Source of the DNA: Clostridium pasteurianum
GTDB lineage: Bacteria > Bacillota > Clostridia > Clostridiales > Clostridiaceae
Assembly: GCF_001705235.1 (NCBI RefSeq)
Contig: NZ_MCGV01000001.1
Span: 2,542,001-2,606,000 of the forward strand
DNA: 64,000 nucleotides
Reading direction: 5' to 3'
Both the position numbers and the translations under genes were made by a program. The notes below the pieces were generated by a model. The model was given only the letters and a program-made list of their open reading frames with translations. It did no database searches and was not told the DNA's origin. Below, in pieces: positions 35,680 to 43,982 of the stretch; position 1 is the stretch's first letter, and the number at the start of each line of letters is the position of its first letter.

Positions 35680-35757
35680 ACAAGTATTCATAATTATATT
35701 TCACTTTATATTAGAAAATGATAAAATAATAACAGAAAAAGAATGAGGTGCTAATAC

Positions 35758-36312
35758 ATGAGAAATTTAAAGTATGCGATTTTAGGTTTAATAAATAGAA
35801 AGCCGATTACAGGCTATGATATAACTAAGGAATTTAATTCTGGGTTAGTAGAATTTTGGTACGCTAGACATAGTCAGATTTATCCTGAATTAAAAAAGCT
35901 AACAGATGAAAAGCTAATTTCATATAAAATTGTTATACAAGGTGAAAAATTAGAAAAAAAATTATATACAATAACAGATAAGGGAAAACAATGTTTTCAA
36001 AATTGGCTAAAGGAAGATGGTCCATTAGAGGCTACACCTAAAGATGTTTTTAGACTTAAAGCTTATTTTTGCGATGAAATGGATAGCGCCACTATGATGA
36101 AACAATTTAAGAGTGCATTAGATAAACATTTTAAGAGATTAGACTATCTACAAAAAAGTATGGATAAGTTTTTGAAGCAAGAAGATACATTTAAATTAGG
36201 GTCACCTGAATTTGGAGATTATATTGTCTTAAATGGTGCCATTATAAGGGAAAGGGCCTATGTTGAGTGGTTAAAAGATTGCATAGATAAAATAGTAAAA
36301 AGGATGGAATAA
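35758..36312 (+). CDS. PadR-family transcriptional regulator
   Basis: 184-residue PadR-type repressor. An N-terminal winged helix spans about 5-80 (KYAILGLINRKPITGYDITKEF, then SQIYPELKKLTDEKLI and the wing KKLYTITDKGKQCF). A C-terminal four-helix Vir_act_alpha_C-like dimerisation domain covers about 95-180. Well-studied PadR proteins repress phenolic-acid detoxification genes and release DNA on binding phenolic acids. The divergent partner here is a 2-enoate reductase-like gene, so local regulation through the dyad at 35660-35679 is probable. Confidence 0.88.
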   Translation: MRNLKYAILGLINRKPITGYDITKEFNSGLVEFWYARHSQIYPELKKLTDEKLISYKIVIQGEKLEKKLYTITDKGKQCFQNWLKEDGPLEATPKDVFRLKAYFCDEMDSATMMKQFKSALDKHFKRLDYLQKSMDKFLKQEDTFKLGSPEFGDYIVLNGAIIRERAYVEWLKDCIDKIVKRME

Positions 36313-36362
36313 TATATGCAACTGATAAGGAATATAATCTTAATTATTTTGGGAGGACTAGT

Positions 36363-37139
36363 ATGCAGGGAATCAGATATTTTATGAATGGTTCAGGTGG
36401 AAATATAGAAGTGAAAAAGTGTTATAATACAATTCATTCTTGTAAAATGCATTTTCACAATGAAATATCTATTGGGTTTGTTAATAGAGGATGCTCTAAA
36501 ACTGAAATATATGATAAGAATTATGAAGTTAGATCTGGCACTCTTTTGATGATCCCAGATAACATGCCCCATAAGTGTACTCCACATGATTATAATAATT
36601 GGGAGTTTACTATGTTTTATGTTGATAAAGAATGGTTTAAGGAAGAATTTAGTTTTGAGAATATTGAGTTTTCATATGTGAATTTGGATGAAAATATATT
36701 TTTGAAAATAGACAGATTATTTAGTGAAATTGAAAAAAACGAAATGAGTATGGAAAGCGAATGCAGTCTTATAAAATACATTTCAATGTTTAATCACTCA
36801 GAATTAAATTATAAAAAACTTCCAAAAATCTCGAGGATTAAGGAAGTTAAAAAATATTTAAAAGATAATTATTTAAGTGATTTAAAACTCAATGATTTAT
36901 CTAAAAAAGCTAATGTAAGTAAATATTATCTCATAAGAAGATTTGAACAATACTATGGCTTGTCTCCACATCAATATATGATAAACCTCAGAATAAATTA
37001 TGCTAAAAAGCTGCTTAAACACAATAAGGATTTTACAGATATAGCTCTCGAGAGTGGATTTTATGATCAAAGCCATTTTACAAGATATTTTAAGGAATAT
37101 ACTGGTGTCACACCAATGGAATATAAAAGATGCATTTAA
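36363..37139 (+). CDS. AraC-family regulator with N-terminal cupin
   Basis: 258-residue activator. The N-terminal cupin-like ligand domain covers about 1-120 (KMHFHNEISIGFVNRG, then GTLLMIPDNMPHKC). The C-terminal AraC DNA-binding region has two helix-turn-helices (about 160-258; LKLNDLSKKANVSKYYLIRRFEQYYGLSP and FTDIALESGFYDQSHFTRYFKEYTGVTP in parts). The effector is unknown. It follows the PadR gene by 50 bp on the same strand, with its own GGGAGG. It ends 8 bp from the convergent DUF2000 gene. Confidence 0.87.
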   Translation: MQGIRYFMNGSGGNIEVKKCYNTIHSCKMHFHNEISIGFVNRGCSKTEIYDKNYEVRSGTLLMIPDNMPHKCTPHDYNNWEFTMFYVDKEWFKEEFSFENIEFSYVNLDENIFLKIDRLFSEIEKNEMSMESECSLIKYISMFNHSELNYKKLPKISRIKEVKKYLKDNYLSDLKLNDLSKKANVSKYYLIRRFEQYYGLSPHQYMINLRINYAKKLLKHNKDFTDIALESGFYDQSHFTRYFKEYTGVTPMEYKRCI

Positions 37140-37146
37140 GACATTT

Positions 37147-37569
37147 TTATTTCAGAGTCCGCAGAGAACCTGTCATTTTATTGATGGCTTTTTTGTCTCC
37201 ATAGATGCATATTCCAAAATAATTTAGAGCATCAAATTCTGTATGTGATAATTTTTTCATGTAGTCATCATAATCTTTACACTTTTGAGCTACATCATTA
37301 AAACCTATTACAGTAAGTTTATCATTATATTCTTTAATGCAAGTTGTATAAATGTTTTTTATTTTATCGCTTTCTGCTTCAAGTATTGGCAATGGAATAT
37401 TTATTACTCCTTTATGGATTATATTGCTTTTATCTGTAACCTCACTTCCTACTATGTCTTTTATATAGTGGTTAAGGCTGCAGCCTAAAATTGCAGCTGT
37501 GTTAGCTATCATGCCGATAGGTAAGTTTTTATCAATAATTATGATACATTTAGTATTTTCGTAATTCAT
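37147..37569 (-). CDS. DUF2000 family protein
   Basis: 140-residue soluble protein of the DUF2000 family (KCIIIIDKNLPIGMIANTAAILG at the N-terminus, split by family-typical hydrophobic residues; HKGVINIPLPIL in the middle; YFGICIYGDKKAINKMTGSLRTLK at the end). The fold is thought to be peptidyl-tRNA hydrolase-2-like, but no activity is known. CAGGAGG precedes the ATG. It is divergent from the PPOX gene across 155 bp that contain the double palindrome. It could share the operators there, although the visible promoter points the other way. Confidence 0.72.
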   Translation of the reverse strand: MNYENTKCIIIIDKNLPIGMIANTAAILGCSLNHYIKDIVGSEVTDKSNIIHKGVINIPLPILEAESDKIKNIYTTCIKEYNDKLTVIGFNDVAQKCKDYDDYMKKLSHTEFDALNYFGICIYGDKKAINKMTGSLRTLK

Positions 37570-37651
37570 TTTAAGAACCTCCTGTGTTTTTTAAAATTAT
37601 AATATGCATATAAAAGTTTATATAGTAAAAAATTGCTTTTTACGCAAAAAT

Positions 37652-37698
37652 ACTTTGACATCAAAGTTTATTTGCTGTATAATTAGTTTGATGTCAAA
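37652..37698 (+). promoter_or_regulatory. Promoter framed by two TTTGA-N2-TCAAA palindromes
   Basis: TTGACA (37655-37660), 17-bp spacer, TATAAT (37678-37683). The -35 lies inside the palindrome ACTTTGACATCAAAGT (37652-37667), and a second palindrome, TTTGATGTCAAA (37687-37698), begins just after the -10. The two boxes are inverted copies of one 15-bp sequence, with centres 33 bp apart. This is a textbook repressor-operator layout for the PPOX gene downstream. Confidence 0.75.
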
Positions 37699-37724
37699 GT
37701 AATTTAATAAAGGAGCGATTGAAT

Positions 37725-38129
37725 ATGAATATAGAAAAAGTTAAAGAAGTCTTAAAACCTGGAACTACAGGATATTTTGCTACAGCAAATGGAGAACAGC
37801 TAGAAGTTAGAGGATGGCAGTTTCAGTATGCTGAAGGAAATAAATTTTATTTCGGAACTAATAATACAAAAAATGTGTATAAGCAAATGCAGGTAAATAA
37901 CAATGTTGCTTTTGCTGGGGTAAGTAATGGTTATAATATTAGAATTTCAGGAAAAGCATTATTTATTACAGATGCAAAAGAAAAAGAAGAAGTTTTTTCG
38001 AAAATAAGTAAGGAAGTTCAAGGAATGTATAAGAGTGCATCAAACCCTATATTGGAACTCTTCTACATAGAACATGGAGAGCTTAAGATAAGTAAGGGAT
38101 ATGAACCTTTTGAGGTAGTAAAATTTTAA
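37725..38129 (+). CDS. PPOX-family flavoprotein (pyridoxamine 5'-phosphate oxidase-like)
   Basis: 134-residue split-barrel flavin-binding protein. It has the family order: KPGTTGYFATANGEQLEVRGWQF split near residue 12-35, KFYFGTNNTKNVYKQMQVNNNVAF (about 44-67) and the C-terminal KISKGYEPFEVVKF. It probably binds FMN or F420-like cofactors and acts as a small oxidoreductase; no true PNPOx active-site assignment is possible. The ATG at 37725 has AGGAG 9 bp upstream. It is strongly promoted and apparently repressor-controlled through the palindromes ahead of it. A terminator follows. Confidence 0.82.
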   Translation: MNIEKVKEVLKPGTTGYFATANGEQLEVRGWQFQYAEGNKFYFGTNNTKNVYKQMQVNNNVAFAGVSNGYNIRISGKALFITDAKEKEEVFSKISKEVQGMYKSASNPILELFYIEHGELKISKGYEPFEVVKF

Positions 38130-38149
38130 GAAATAGCAAAATATATGAG

Positions 38150-38182
38150 AAGAAGCAGCGTTAGCAGAGCTGCTTCTTTTTT
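38150..38182 (+). terminator. Terminator after the PPOX gene
   Basis: AGAAGCAGC and GCTGCTTCT pair around a short loop, followed by TTTTT. Confidence 0.75.
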
Positions 38183-38195
38183 AAACTCAGAAAAT

Positions 38196-38306
38196 GTGGA
38201 TAATATAAGATTGCTTGTTATAACGAAAAATAAAATAGCTCTTGATATGTATAGAAAAAGAGGATTTAGGGAAAATGAAATCATAAGCTACTGGTTTTCT
38301 ATATAG
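38196..38306 (+). pseudogene. C-terminal remnant of a GNAT acetyltransferase
   Basis: Translation upstream of the TAG at 38304 gives NIRLLVITKNKIALDMYRKR followed by GFRENE and a short tail. This is the end of a GNAT domain (conserved A..MYRKRGF motif B) with nothing of motif A before it. The preceding sequence is the PPOX terminator, so only about 36 codons of the gene survive. It is not a functional protein. Confidence 0.55.
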
Positions 38307-38365
38307 CAGTGAGGATACAAATAACAATTTGTACCCCCACAAATGAAAAGTTTATATAGTAAAAA

Positions 38366-38746
38366 CTATCTGCTAGTTTTATTACTACGAGACTTCTGAT
38401 TTAATTTTTTTGTTTCACTTAAAGAACTGTCAGAAGAACTACCTGAATAACCAGCCATATTAGAAAAAGTACCGCTCATGCCAGCAGAACCTATTGGTGC
38501 ATCTTTTGCTCTAGATTCAGCGTTTAATTGTCTTGCTTGCTGTAAATCGGCATCTTGAGTGCTATTTGAAAAACTAGATGAAGAACTGCTTCCACTCATT
38601 GATTTTTTTGCAGCGGCTTCAGAATTCAATTTTTTTGCTTCTTGTAAATTAGGATCTGCGGCACTATTTGAAAAAGCACTGCTTGCTGATGATGTATTAC
38701 CAGCTTTAGAACTAAATTTTTTTGAACTACTAAAAGTTTTATTCAT
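38366..38746 (-). CDS. Ser-rich three-repeat protein resembling gamma-type small acid-soluble spore protein
   Basis: 126-residue low-complexity protein rich in Ser, Ala, Lys and Asn, with no hydrophobic core. Three repeats are visible at residues 25-48, 59-82 and 94-123. Each begins FSN and carries the pattern LQxAxxLNxxSxxK (LQEAKKLNSEAAAK; LQQARQLNAESRAK; LSETKKLNQKSRSN). This resembles the repeats of gamma-type SASP (FASETNAQQVRKQNQQSA in Bacillus SspE), which serve as an amino acid store in spores. The similarity is suggestive, not proven. GGGAGAG precedes the ATG. It is monocistronic. Confidence 0.6.
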   Translation of the reverse strand: MNKTFSSSKKFSSKAGNTSSASSAFSNSAADPNLQEAKKLNSEAAAKKSMSGSSSSSSFSNSTQDADLQQARQLNAESRAKDAPIGSAGMSGTFSNMAGYSGSSSDSSLSETKKLNQKSRSNKTSR

Positions 38747-38920
38747 GTTTTGCTCTCTCCCTTTTTATATTATCAAATTGAACTCAATAGCTCGGTTCCT
38801 TAATAGCATAACCAATTATATATAATCTATGTTGAGTAACTTCTTCATACATAGGTAATATTTAATTCCTTTGGAGATATTGAAAATGATATTATATCAA
38901 GGAGAGTATTTATGACAAAA

Positions 38921-39286
38921 TTAGTTTTCTATAGGACAAGTGATTTCAATATCATTCCCTTCACTATCTGTAAATTCTAGAACTGAATTTGTACCTATTT
39001 TTGTAAGAGGAAAGACGATTGGACAATTTAATTCCTTAAGTTTTTCCTCAATTAAATCAATATCATTTACAGTAAAACTTGGAAGGCAATTGTTACCAAA
39101 GTTTTTTTTCTCACCTGTTTTGTAATTTGCAAATAATCCGTATCTGAATCCATTAATATCAAAAACACTGTATATATCATTTCTTTCAGTGACAGCTTGT
39201 CCTAATAATTTTTCATAAAAATCAATGGCTCTGTTCATATCTTTTACACATATGTAAAGTGAGTTTATTTCAAAGGATAGATTCAT
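38921..39286 (-). CDS. VOC-family protein (glyoxalase/bleomycin-resistance fold)
   Basis: 121-residue vicinal-oxygen-chelate protein with two beta-alpha-beta-beta-beta units (SLYICVKDMNRAIDFYEKLLG at the N-terminus and PSFTVNDIDLIEEKLKEL in the middle; the C-terminal EFTDSEGNDIEITCP is typical). Members include glyoxalases, dioxygenases and drug-binding proteins; the function cannot be chosen. On its strand a strong promoter lies at 39463-39492 and a terminator hairpin lies between that promoter and this gene, so its expression may be attenuated. AAAGGAG precedes the ATG. Confidence 0.82.
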   Translation of the reverse strand: MNLSFEINSLYICVKDMNRAIDFYEKLLGQAVTERNDIYSVFDINGFRYGLFANYKTGEKKNFGNNCLPSFTVNDIDLIEEKLKELNCPIVFPLTKIGTNSVLEFTDSEGNDIEITCPIEN

Positions 39287-39326
39287 ATAGTAAGGCTCCT
39301 TTTTAGATAAAAATTTTAATATTCAA

Positions 39327-39364
39327 AAAAAGGAAATTTCAAAATACATGAAACTTCCTTTTTA
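39327..39364 (-). terminator. Terminator in the leader of the VOC gene (minus strand)
   Basis: On the minus strand AAAAAGGAAGTTTCA and TGAAATTTCC pair with one mismatch, followed by seven T residues. It lies about 90-130 nt downstream of the promoter at 39463-39492 and 40 bp before the VOC start codon. Confidence 0.65.
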
Positions 39365-39462
39365 TATTAGACTAAAATAGTTTACTTACTGCTATTATTA
39401 AGGTATAATTAAAAATTGGCACAATACAAACAAGTATATCATTAATTCTAAATTATGCAATA

Positions 39463-39492
39463 ATTATATCATAGTTTAGAGCAATGTGTCAA
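39463..39492 (-). promoter_or_regulatory. Strong minus-strand promoter upstream of the VOC leader
   Basis: On the minus strand TTGACA (39492-39487), 18-bp spacer, TATAAT (39468-39463): both hexamers match consensus exactly. Predicted transcription starts near 39456 and runs toward the terminator at 39364-39327. Confidence 0.6.
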
Positions 39493-39524
39493 GTGATTAA
39501 AAAAATACAGGAGAGTGATGTTAA

Positions 39525-41744
39525 GTGAAAAGTGAAGGAGAAGAATTGCAATACCTTCAGAAAACTATTGATATTATTAATAAAAATTTGAAAAATGAAG
39601 AAAAGGAAATTAAATTTAAAATAAAGAACGTAATATCTTCGAGAAAAGAAATGTGGCAGGAAAATGTGCATTTCTCAGATGATTTTGATAGGATACCAGA
39701 GATGAATCAGTATTTATCTGAAGTTAATAAAGAGACTGTAGATTACATTTCAAGAAAAAATAAAATAAATAAGTACAAGAAGATGATAAAATCACCGTAC
39801 TTTGGAAGGTTTGATTTTTTAGAAAAAGACTCTGAAGATTTAGAAAAAATTTATGTAGGAGCTTACAGTTTAATGGATGATGAGAATGATGAAATTCTTG
39901 TATACGATTGGCGTGCTCCAATTTGCAGCATATTTTATCGATGTGAAAATGGCAAGGGCAGCTATGTATCTCCAGTTGGAACAATTTCTGGAGATGTACT
40001 TTTAAAGCGTCAATATAAAATTCAAAATTCAAAACTTAATTATTATTTTGATAGCAATGTGTTTATAGGCGATAAAATTCTTCAAGAGGTTTTAAGCCAA
40101 AATTCATCTTCTAACATGAGGAGTATAATACAAACTATACAAAAAGATCAAGATGTAGCTATAAGAGATACAGAAAATGAACTTTTAATAATACAGGGTG
40201 TTGTAGGAAGTGGAAAAACATCCATAGCGCTGCATAGGATCGCATATTTACTGTACGAAGGGTTAGAAAACAGAATTACAAACAATGATGTAATTATAAT
40301 TTCGCCTAATGTAATATTTGGAAAATACATTTCTAGTGTTTTACCAGAACTAGGAGAAAAAAGTGTTAGAGAAATAACTTTTGACGATATTGCAGATAAA
40401 CTTTTAGAAAAAAGATTTTTAATTGAAAAAAGACATGAACAATTAGATAATATAATTTCTTCCCAGGGATGTAGAGAGTATAATGTAAAGCTTGAAGGAG
40501 TAAAATTTAAAGGCTCACAAGATTTTGTGAAATTAATGGATAAATTGATAAAGTATGCTGAACGTTCATATATTCAATTTAAGGATGTATATTATGATGG
40601 AAAAATAATTGAAACAAAGGATCAGCTTGAAAATTTTTTCTTGAACAATAAAACGAATATGCCAGTGACAAAACGTTTAAAAAGAATTGAAAATATGATA
40701 TTTAATAAGGTGCATTCTCTAAGAAAGGTAAGGCTTGCTAAAATTGAAAAGGTTGTAGCAAAAGCTGGCAATCATCCCTTAGAGATAAAAAGCTTCAGTA
40801 GACTTCTTGCTATTAGAGAAGCAAGAGTATTTTCAAAGAATTTAAAGAGCTTTACAGAAATAGATTACTTTGATTTATATAAATTGATTTTTGAGAATGA
40901 AGAACTTTTTATGAGACTATCAAAGGGTATACAATTACCAGAGAATATAGAATATATAATTGAAAGAACTAAAGATAATATCAGAAACAAAAAAATTTCA
41001 TATGAGGATTGTGCTCCTCTTTTATATTTAAAAATAAAGCTTGAAGGTAATAATAACTTTGAAGGAATTAAGCAAGTAGTTATTGATGAGGCTCAAGATT
41101 ATTATCCAATTCAATATGAGGTGTTTAAAAGCTTATTTAAAAATGCTAGATACACAATACTCGGAGATTTTAATCAAACCCTTGAAAAAAGTGGGGATGT
41201 AAGTATTTATAATACAGTTCAGAAAATATTGAATAAGAAAAAATCCGCAAAAATTTTTCTTAATAAGAGTTATAGAAGTTCACTTGAAATTAATGAATTT
41301 TCTAAAAGAATATTAGATAGTAATGCAACCATAGAACCATTTGAAAGACATGAGCAAAAACCAAAAGTTATTTATGAAGAAAATCTTGGTCTTATGGATG
41401 AGGCTATTGCAGAAGAAATTAAAAAATTTTATAGTGAAGGATACGAAACTATTGCAATAATTTGCAAGACAATTAAAGCTGCAAAAGTAATTAAAGAAAA
41501 CCTAAAAAAGTTTATAAAGGTGGAAGTATTAGATAATGCCGATATGGAATTTAATGAGGTGCCGGTAGTAGTAGCAGCTCATTTATCAAAGGGATTAGAA
41601 TTCGATGTGGTAATTTTATATGATGTTTCTGAAAACAATTATAAAACTGAGTTTGACAGAAAACTTATATATATATCATGTACTAGAGCACTCCATAGAT
41701 TAGAATTATATTATACAGGGAATAGAAGTAAATTTATTAAGTAA
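39525..41744 (+). CDS. helD: HelD-like UvrD-family helicase/ATPase
   Basis: 739-residue superfamily 1 motor protein resembling HelD, which rescues and recycles RNA polymerase in Gram-positives. The N-terminal coiled coil (about 1-75; many Glu and Lys) is the part that inserts into RNA polymerase. Walker A is QGVVGSGKTSIALHRIAYLL (about 222-241), Walker B is VVIDEAQDYYPIQ (about 520), and helicase motifs near the end include KGLEFDVVILYD and YISCTRALHRLELYY. A GTG start follows CAGGAG. It is monocistronic. Several HelD paralogues in one genome are common in Clostridium, so this may not be the only one. Confidence 0.85.
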   Translation: MKSEGEELQYLQKTIDIINKNLKNEEKEIKFKIKNVISSRKEMWQENVHFSDDFDRIPEMNQYLSEVNKETVDYISRKNKINKYKKMIKSPYFGRFDFLEKDSEDLEKIYVGAYSLMDDENDEILVYDWRAPICSIFYRCENGKGSYVSPVGTISGDVLLKRQYKIQNSKLNYYFDSNVFIGDKILQEVLSQNSSSNMRSIIQTIQKDQDVAIRDTENELLIIQGVVGSGKTSIALHRIAYLLYEGLENRITNNDVIIISPNVIFGKYISSVLPELGEKSVREITFDDIADKLLEKRFLIEKRHEQLDNIISSQGCREYNVKLEGVKFKGSQDFVKLMDKLIKYAERSYIQFKDVYYDGKIIETKDQLENFFLNNKTNMPVTKRLKRIENMIFNKVHSLRKVRLAKIEKVVAKAGNHPLEIKSFSRLLAIREARVFSKNLKSFTEIDYFDLYKLIFENEELFMRLSKGIQLPENIEYIIERTKDNIRNKKISYEDCAPLLYLKIKLEGNNNFEGIKQVVIDEAQDYYPIQYEVFKSLFKNARYTILGDFNQTLEKSGDVSIYNTVQKILNKKKSAKIFLNKSYRSSLEINEFSKRILDSNATIEPFERHEQKPKVIYEENLGLMDEAIAEEIKKFYSEGYETIAIICKTIKAAKVIKENLKKFIKVEVLDNADMEFNEVPVVVAAHLSKGLEFDVVILYDVSENNYKTEFDRKLIYISCTRALHRLELYYTGNRSKFIK

Positions 41745-41860
41745 TATAAGCTTTAATTTCTTAATATGGCCTTAATAGTAGCTTTTATTTGAGTATAAAC
41801 GGGTATATACTTAGATAAGCGAATGGTATCGTGTGCAATAAAGAATTGGGGTGAATAAAT

Positions 41861-43183
41861 TTGGCTACAGATATGACAAAAGGAAATATATCAAAGCATC
41901 TAGTAAGATTTGCTGTACCACTAGTTTTAAGTAATATATTTCAACTCACCTATAATGCAGCAGATTCAATCATTGTAGGGCGATTTGTTGGGAAAAATGC
42001 TCTGGCGGCGGTTGGAACTGCTAGTCCAATTATGAATATAGTAATATTTTTTATAAATGGAATATGCTTAGGAGCTTCTGTTCTTATGAGTGAGTACTTT
42101 GGAGCAGGAGATATAAAGAAGTTAAGAAGAGAAGTTAGTACAACTTTAGTTGCTGGTTTTATATTTACAGTTACCATGATTATTTTATGTGTTACTTTTA
42201 CAAAGCCGATACTTAGTTTAATACGAACTCCGGAAGAAATTATGGGACAAACCTCTTTATATCTTAGAGTTATATTTTTAAGTCTCATTTTTACATTTTT
42301 GTACAATATATATGCTTCAGCTTTAAGAAGTATTGGAGATTCTAGAAATCCACTTATTTTTTTAGCAGTGTCCGCTGTTTTAAATGTAATTATGGATATT
42401 ATTTTTGTAGTGTTTTTAAAAATGGGAGTTTTAGGTTCAGCAATGGCGACAGCTACAGCTGAAATGATGTCAGCTATATTTTGTATAGTTTATGTTTACA
42501 AGAGAATACCTATTTTGCAATTTTCACTTAAAGAAATGAAGTTAGATAGGAGCCTTTTAAAGATAACAGTAAATTACAGCTGGGTAACTGCAATGCAGCA
42601 GACATGCTTGTATGTGGGAAAATTTCTTATACAGGGAGTTGTAAATACACTTGGCGTGGATACCATTGCTGCCTTTAATGCAGTAAATAAGGTGGACGAC
42701 TTTGCATTTGCACCACAGCAAAATATAAGTAATGCAATGACAACTTTTATAGCACAAAATAGAGGAGCCAAAAGGAAGGAACGTATAAAAAAAGGCTTTT
42801 CAGAGGGTATGAAAATAGAAATGGCATATTGGGTTATGCTTGCCATAGTAGTTTATTTTGGAGCACCTCATATAATTAGATTGTTTGTTAAGGGCAGCGA
42901 AATTAAAGTTATAACACTTGGAATAAATTATTTATGTCTCATGGCTGTTTTTTATGTAATGCCAGGTTGGACAAACGGTATTCAGGGATATTTTAGAGGC
43001 GTTGGAAATATGAAAATCACATTAAGATCGACTTTTATGCAGATGCTTGGGAGAGTAAGTTTAGCGTACATACTTGCACCTAAAATTGGCATGGTAGGAA
43101 TTGCCTTAAGCTGCTTTGGAGGATGGGTAGTAATGCTTGCCTATGAAATACCATTTTTTATAAAGGACATAAGAATTAACTGA
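41861..43183 (+). CDS. MATE-family multidrug/Na+ antiporter
   Basis: 440-residue membrane exporter with about 12 hydrophobic segments. The family opening is MTKGNISKHLVRFAVPLVLSN then FQLTYNAADSIIVGRFVGKNALAAVG in separate strands, and the second half repeats the pattern (FAFAPQQNISNAMTTFIAQNRGAKR). It probably exports cationic drugs or metabolites using Na+ or H+. A TTG start follows GGGGTG at 41848-41853; there is no better start nearby. It is monocistronic, with a perfect palindrome behind it. Confidence 0.87.
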   Translation: MATDMTKGNISKHLVRFAVPLVLSNIFQLTYNAADSIIVGRFVGKNALAAVGTASPIMNIVIFFINGICLGASVLMSEYFGAGDIKKLRREVSTTLVAGFIFTVTMIILCVTFTKPILSLIRTPEEIMGQTSLYLRVIFLSLIFTFLYNIYASALRSIGDSRNPLIFLAVSAVLNVIMDIIFVVFLKMGVLGSAMATATAEMMSAIFCIVYVYKRIPILQFSLKEMKLDRSLLKITVNYSWVTAMQQTCLYVGKFLIQGVVNTLGVDTIAAFNAVNKVDDFAFAPQQNISNAMTTFIAQNRGAKRKERIKKGFSEGMKIEMAYWVMLAIVVYFGAPHIIRLFVKGSEIKVITLGINYLCLMAVFYVMPGWTNGIQGYFRGVGNMKITLRSTFMQMLGRVSLAYILAPKIGMVGIALSCFGGWVVMLAYEIPFFIKDIRIN

Positions 43184-43209
43184 TAAGTTGTGACTTATTA
43201 GTGAAATTT

Positions 43210-43249
43210 AATTTAGCCATGTATCAGAATTCTGATACATGGCTAAATT
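43210..43249. terminator. 40-bp perfect palindrome after the MATE gene
   Basis: AATTTAGCCATGTATCAGAA is followed immediately by its exact reverse complement. As RNA it would fold with a tight apical loop around GAATTC. No T-run follows on the plus strand beyond AGTATTT. Confidence 0.65.
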
Positions 43250-43399
43250 AGTATTTAAAGCAAAGCTAACTAATACAGTATATGTAATAATTTGTTTACT
43301 TTTTTCTCAGCGAATTCTAAGGAACTTTTAAGCTTATATTAAAATTAAAGCAGTAAAATAAAAATATAGAAAAATAGTTAATTTATTTGGGAGATAAAT

Positions 43400-43981
43400 A
43401 TGAGAAGATTAATTAAAGTTTTGCCTAATGGCATTACTGTTATGAGAATAATTTTGGTGTTTGTTTTTTTATACTGTATTTTGCAGGAACAAAGAGGTCA
43501 AATGTATTCAATAATTGTACTTTTAGCCATTTGTATTTCAGATCTAATGGATGGAAAACTGGCTAGAAAATTTAAAGTAACATCTAAGTTAGGAGCGAAA
43601 CTGGACGTATCGGCTGATTTGTTTTATATAGTTACATCATATAGTATATTAGTAATTTTGGGACTTTTACCTCTTTGGTTTCTGATATTTATAATAATGA
43701 AATTCTTAGAGTTCATAAGTACTTCTAAATTAATTAGAAAATTCGATAAAGTATCCAAGCATCCATTTGTTTTTGACAGGGTAGGAAGAACCGTATCTGC
43801 AATATTTTTTATTATTCCCGGGGTAATATGTTTTCTGCACTGCTTTAATATTGATAATTTGGGACACATAATAAGCGGAATTTTATATGCGATTCTTATA
43901 GCAGGGCTTTATTCATCATATAGCAGAATAAAGGGTTGTATTACACTTATAAATTCAAGACAAGCTCAGGAGGAGATTTAA
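43400..43981 (+). CDS. CDP-alcohol phosphatidyltransferase family protein
   Basis: 193-residue membrane enzyme of phospholipid synthesis with about five membrane segments. The family signature DG-x2-AR-x8-G-x3-D-x3-D is complete at about residues 54-80 (SDLMDGKLARKFKVTSKLG, then AKLDVSAD). Related enzymes join CDP-diacylglycerol to glycerol phosphate, serine or inositol; the alcohol acceptor is not readable. It is followed one base later by a ferric-reductase-like gene, an unusual pairing suggesting a shared function or only shared transcription. Confidence 0.83.
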   Translation: MRRLIKVLPNGITVMRIILVFVFLYCILQEQRGQMYSIIVLLAICISDLMDGKLARKFKVTSKLGAKLDVSADLFYIVTSYSILVILGLLPLWFLIFIIMKFLEFISTSKLIRKFDKVSKHPFVFDRVGRTVSAIFFIIPGVICFLHCFNIDNLGHIISGILYAILIAGLYSSYSRIKGCITLINSRQAQEEI

Positions 43982-43982
43982 A

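Noticed and set aside
38145-38306. A 53-codon ORF starting at the ATG at 38145
   Set aside because: Its first third is the PPOX terminator hairpin translated; only the GNAT-like C-terminus is protein-like, so I report that part as a remnant instead.
37612-38365. A 20-bp exact match AAAAGTTTATATAGTAAAAA at 37612-37631 and 38346-38365
   Set aside because: The sequence is so AT-rich that one such match in 64 kb is weak evidence, and the contexts differ (upstream of DUF2000 versus downstream of the SASP-like gene).
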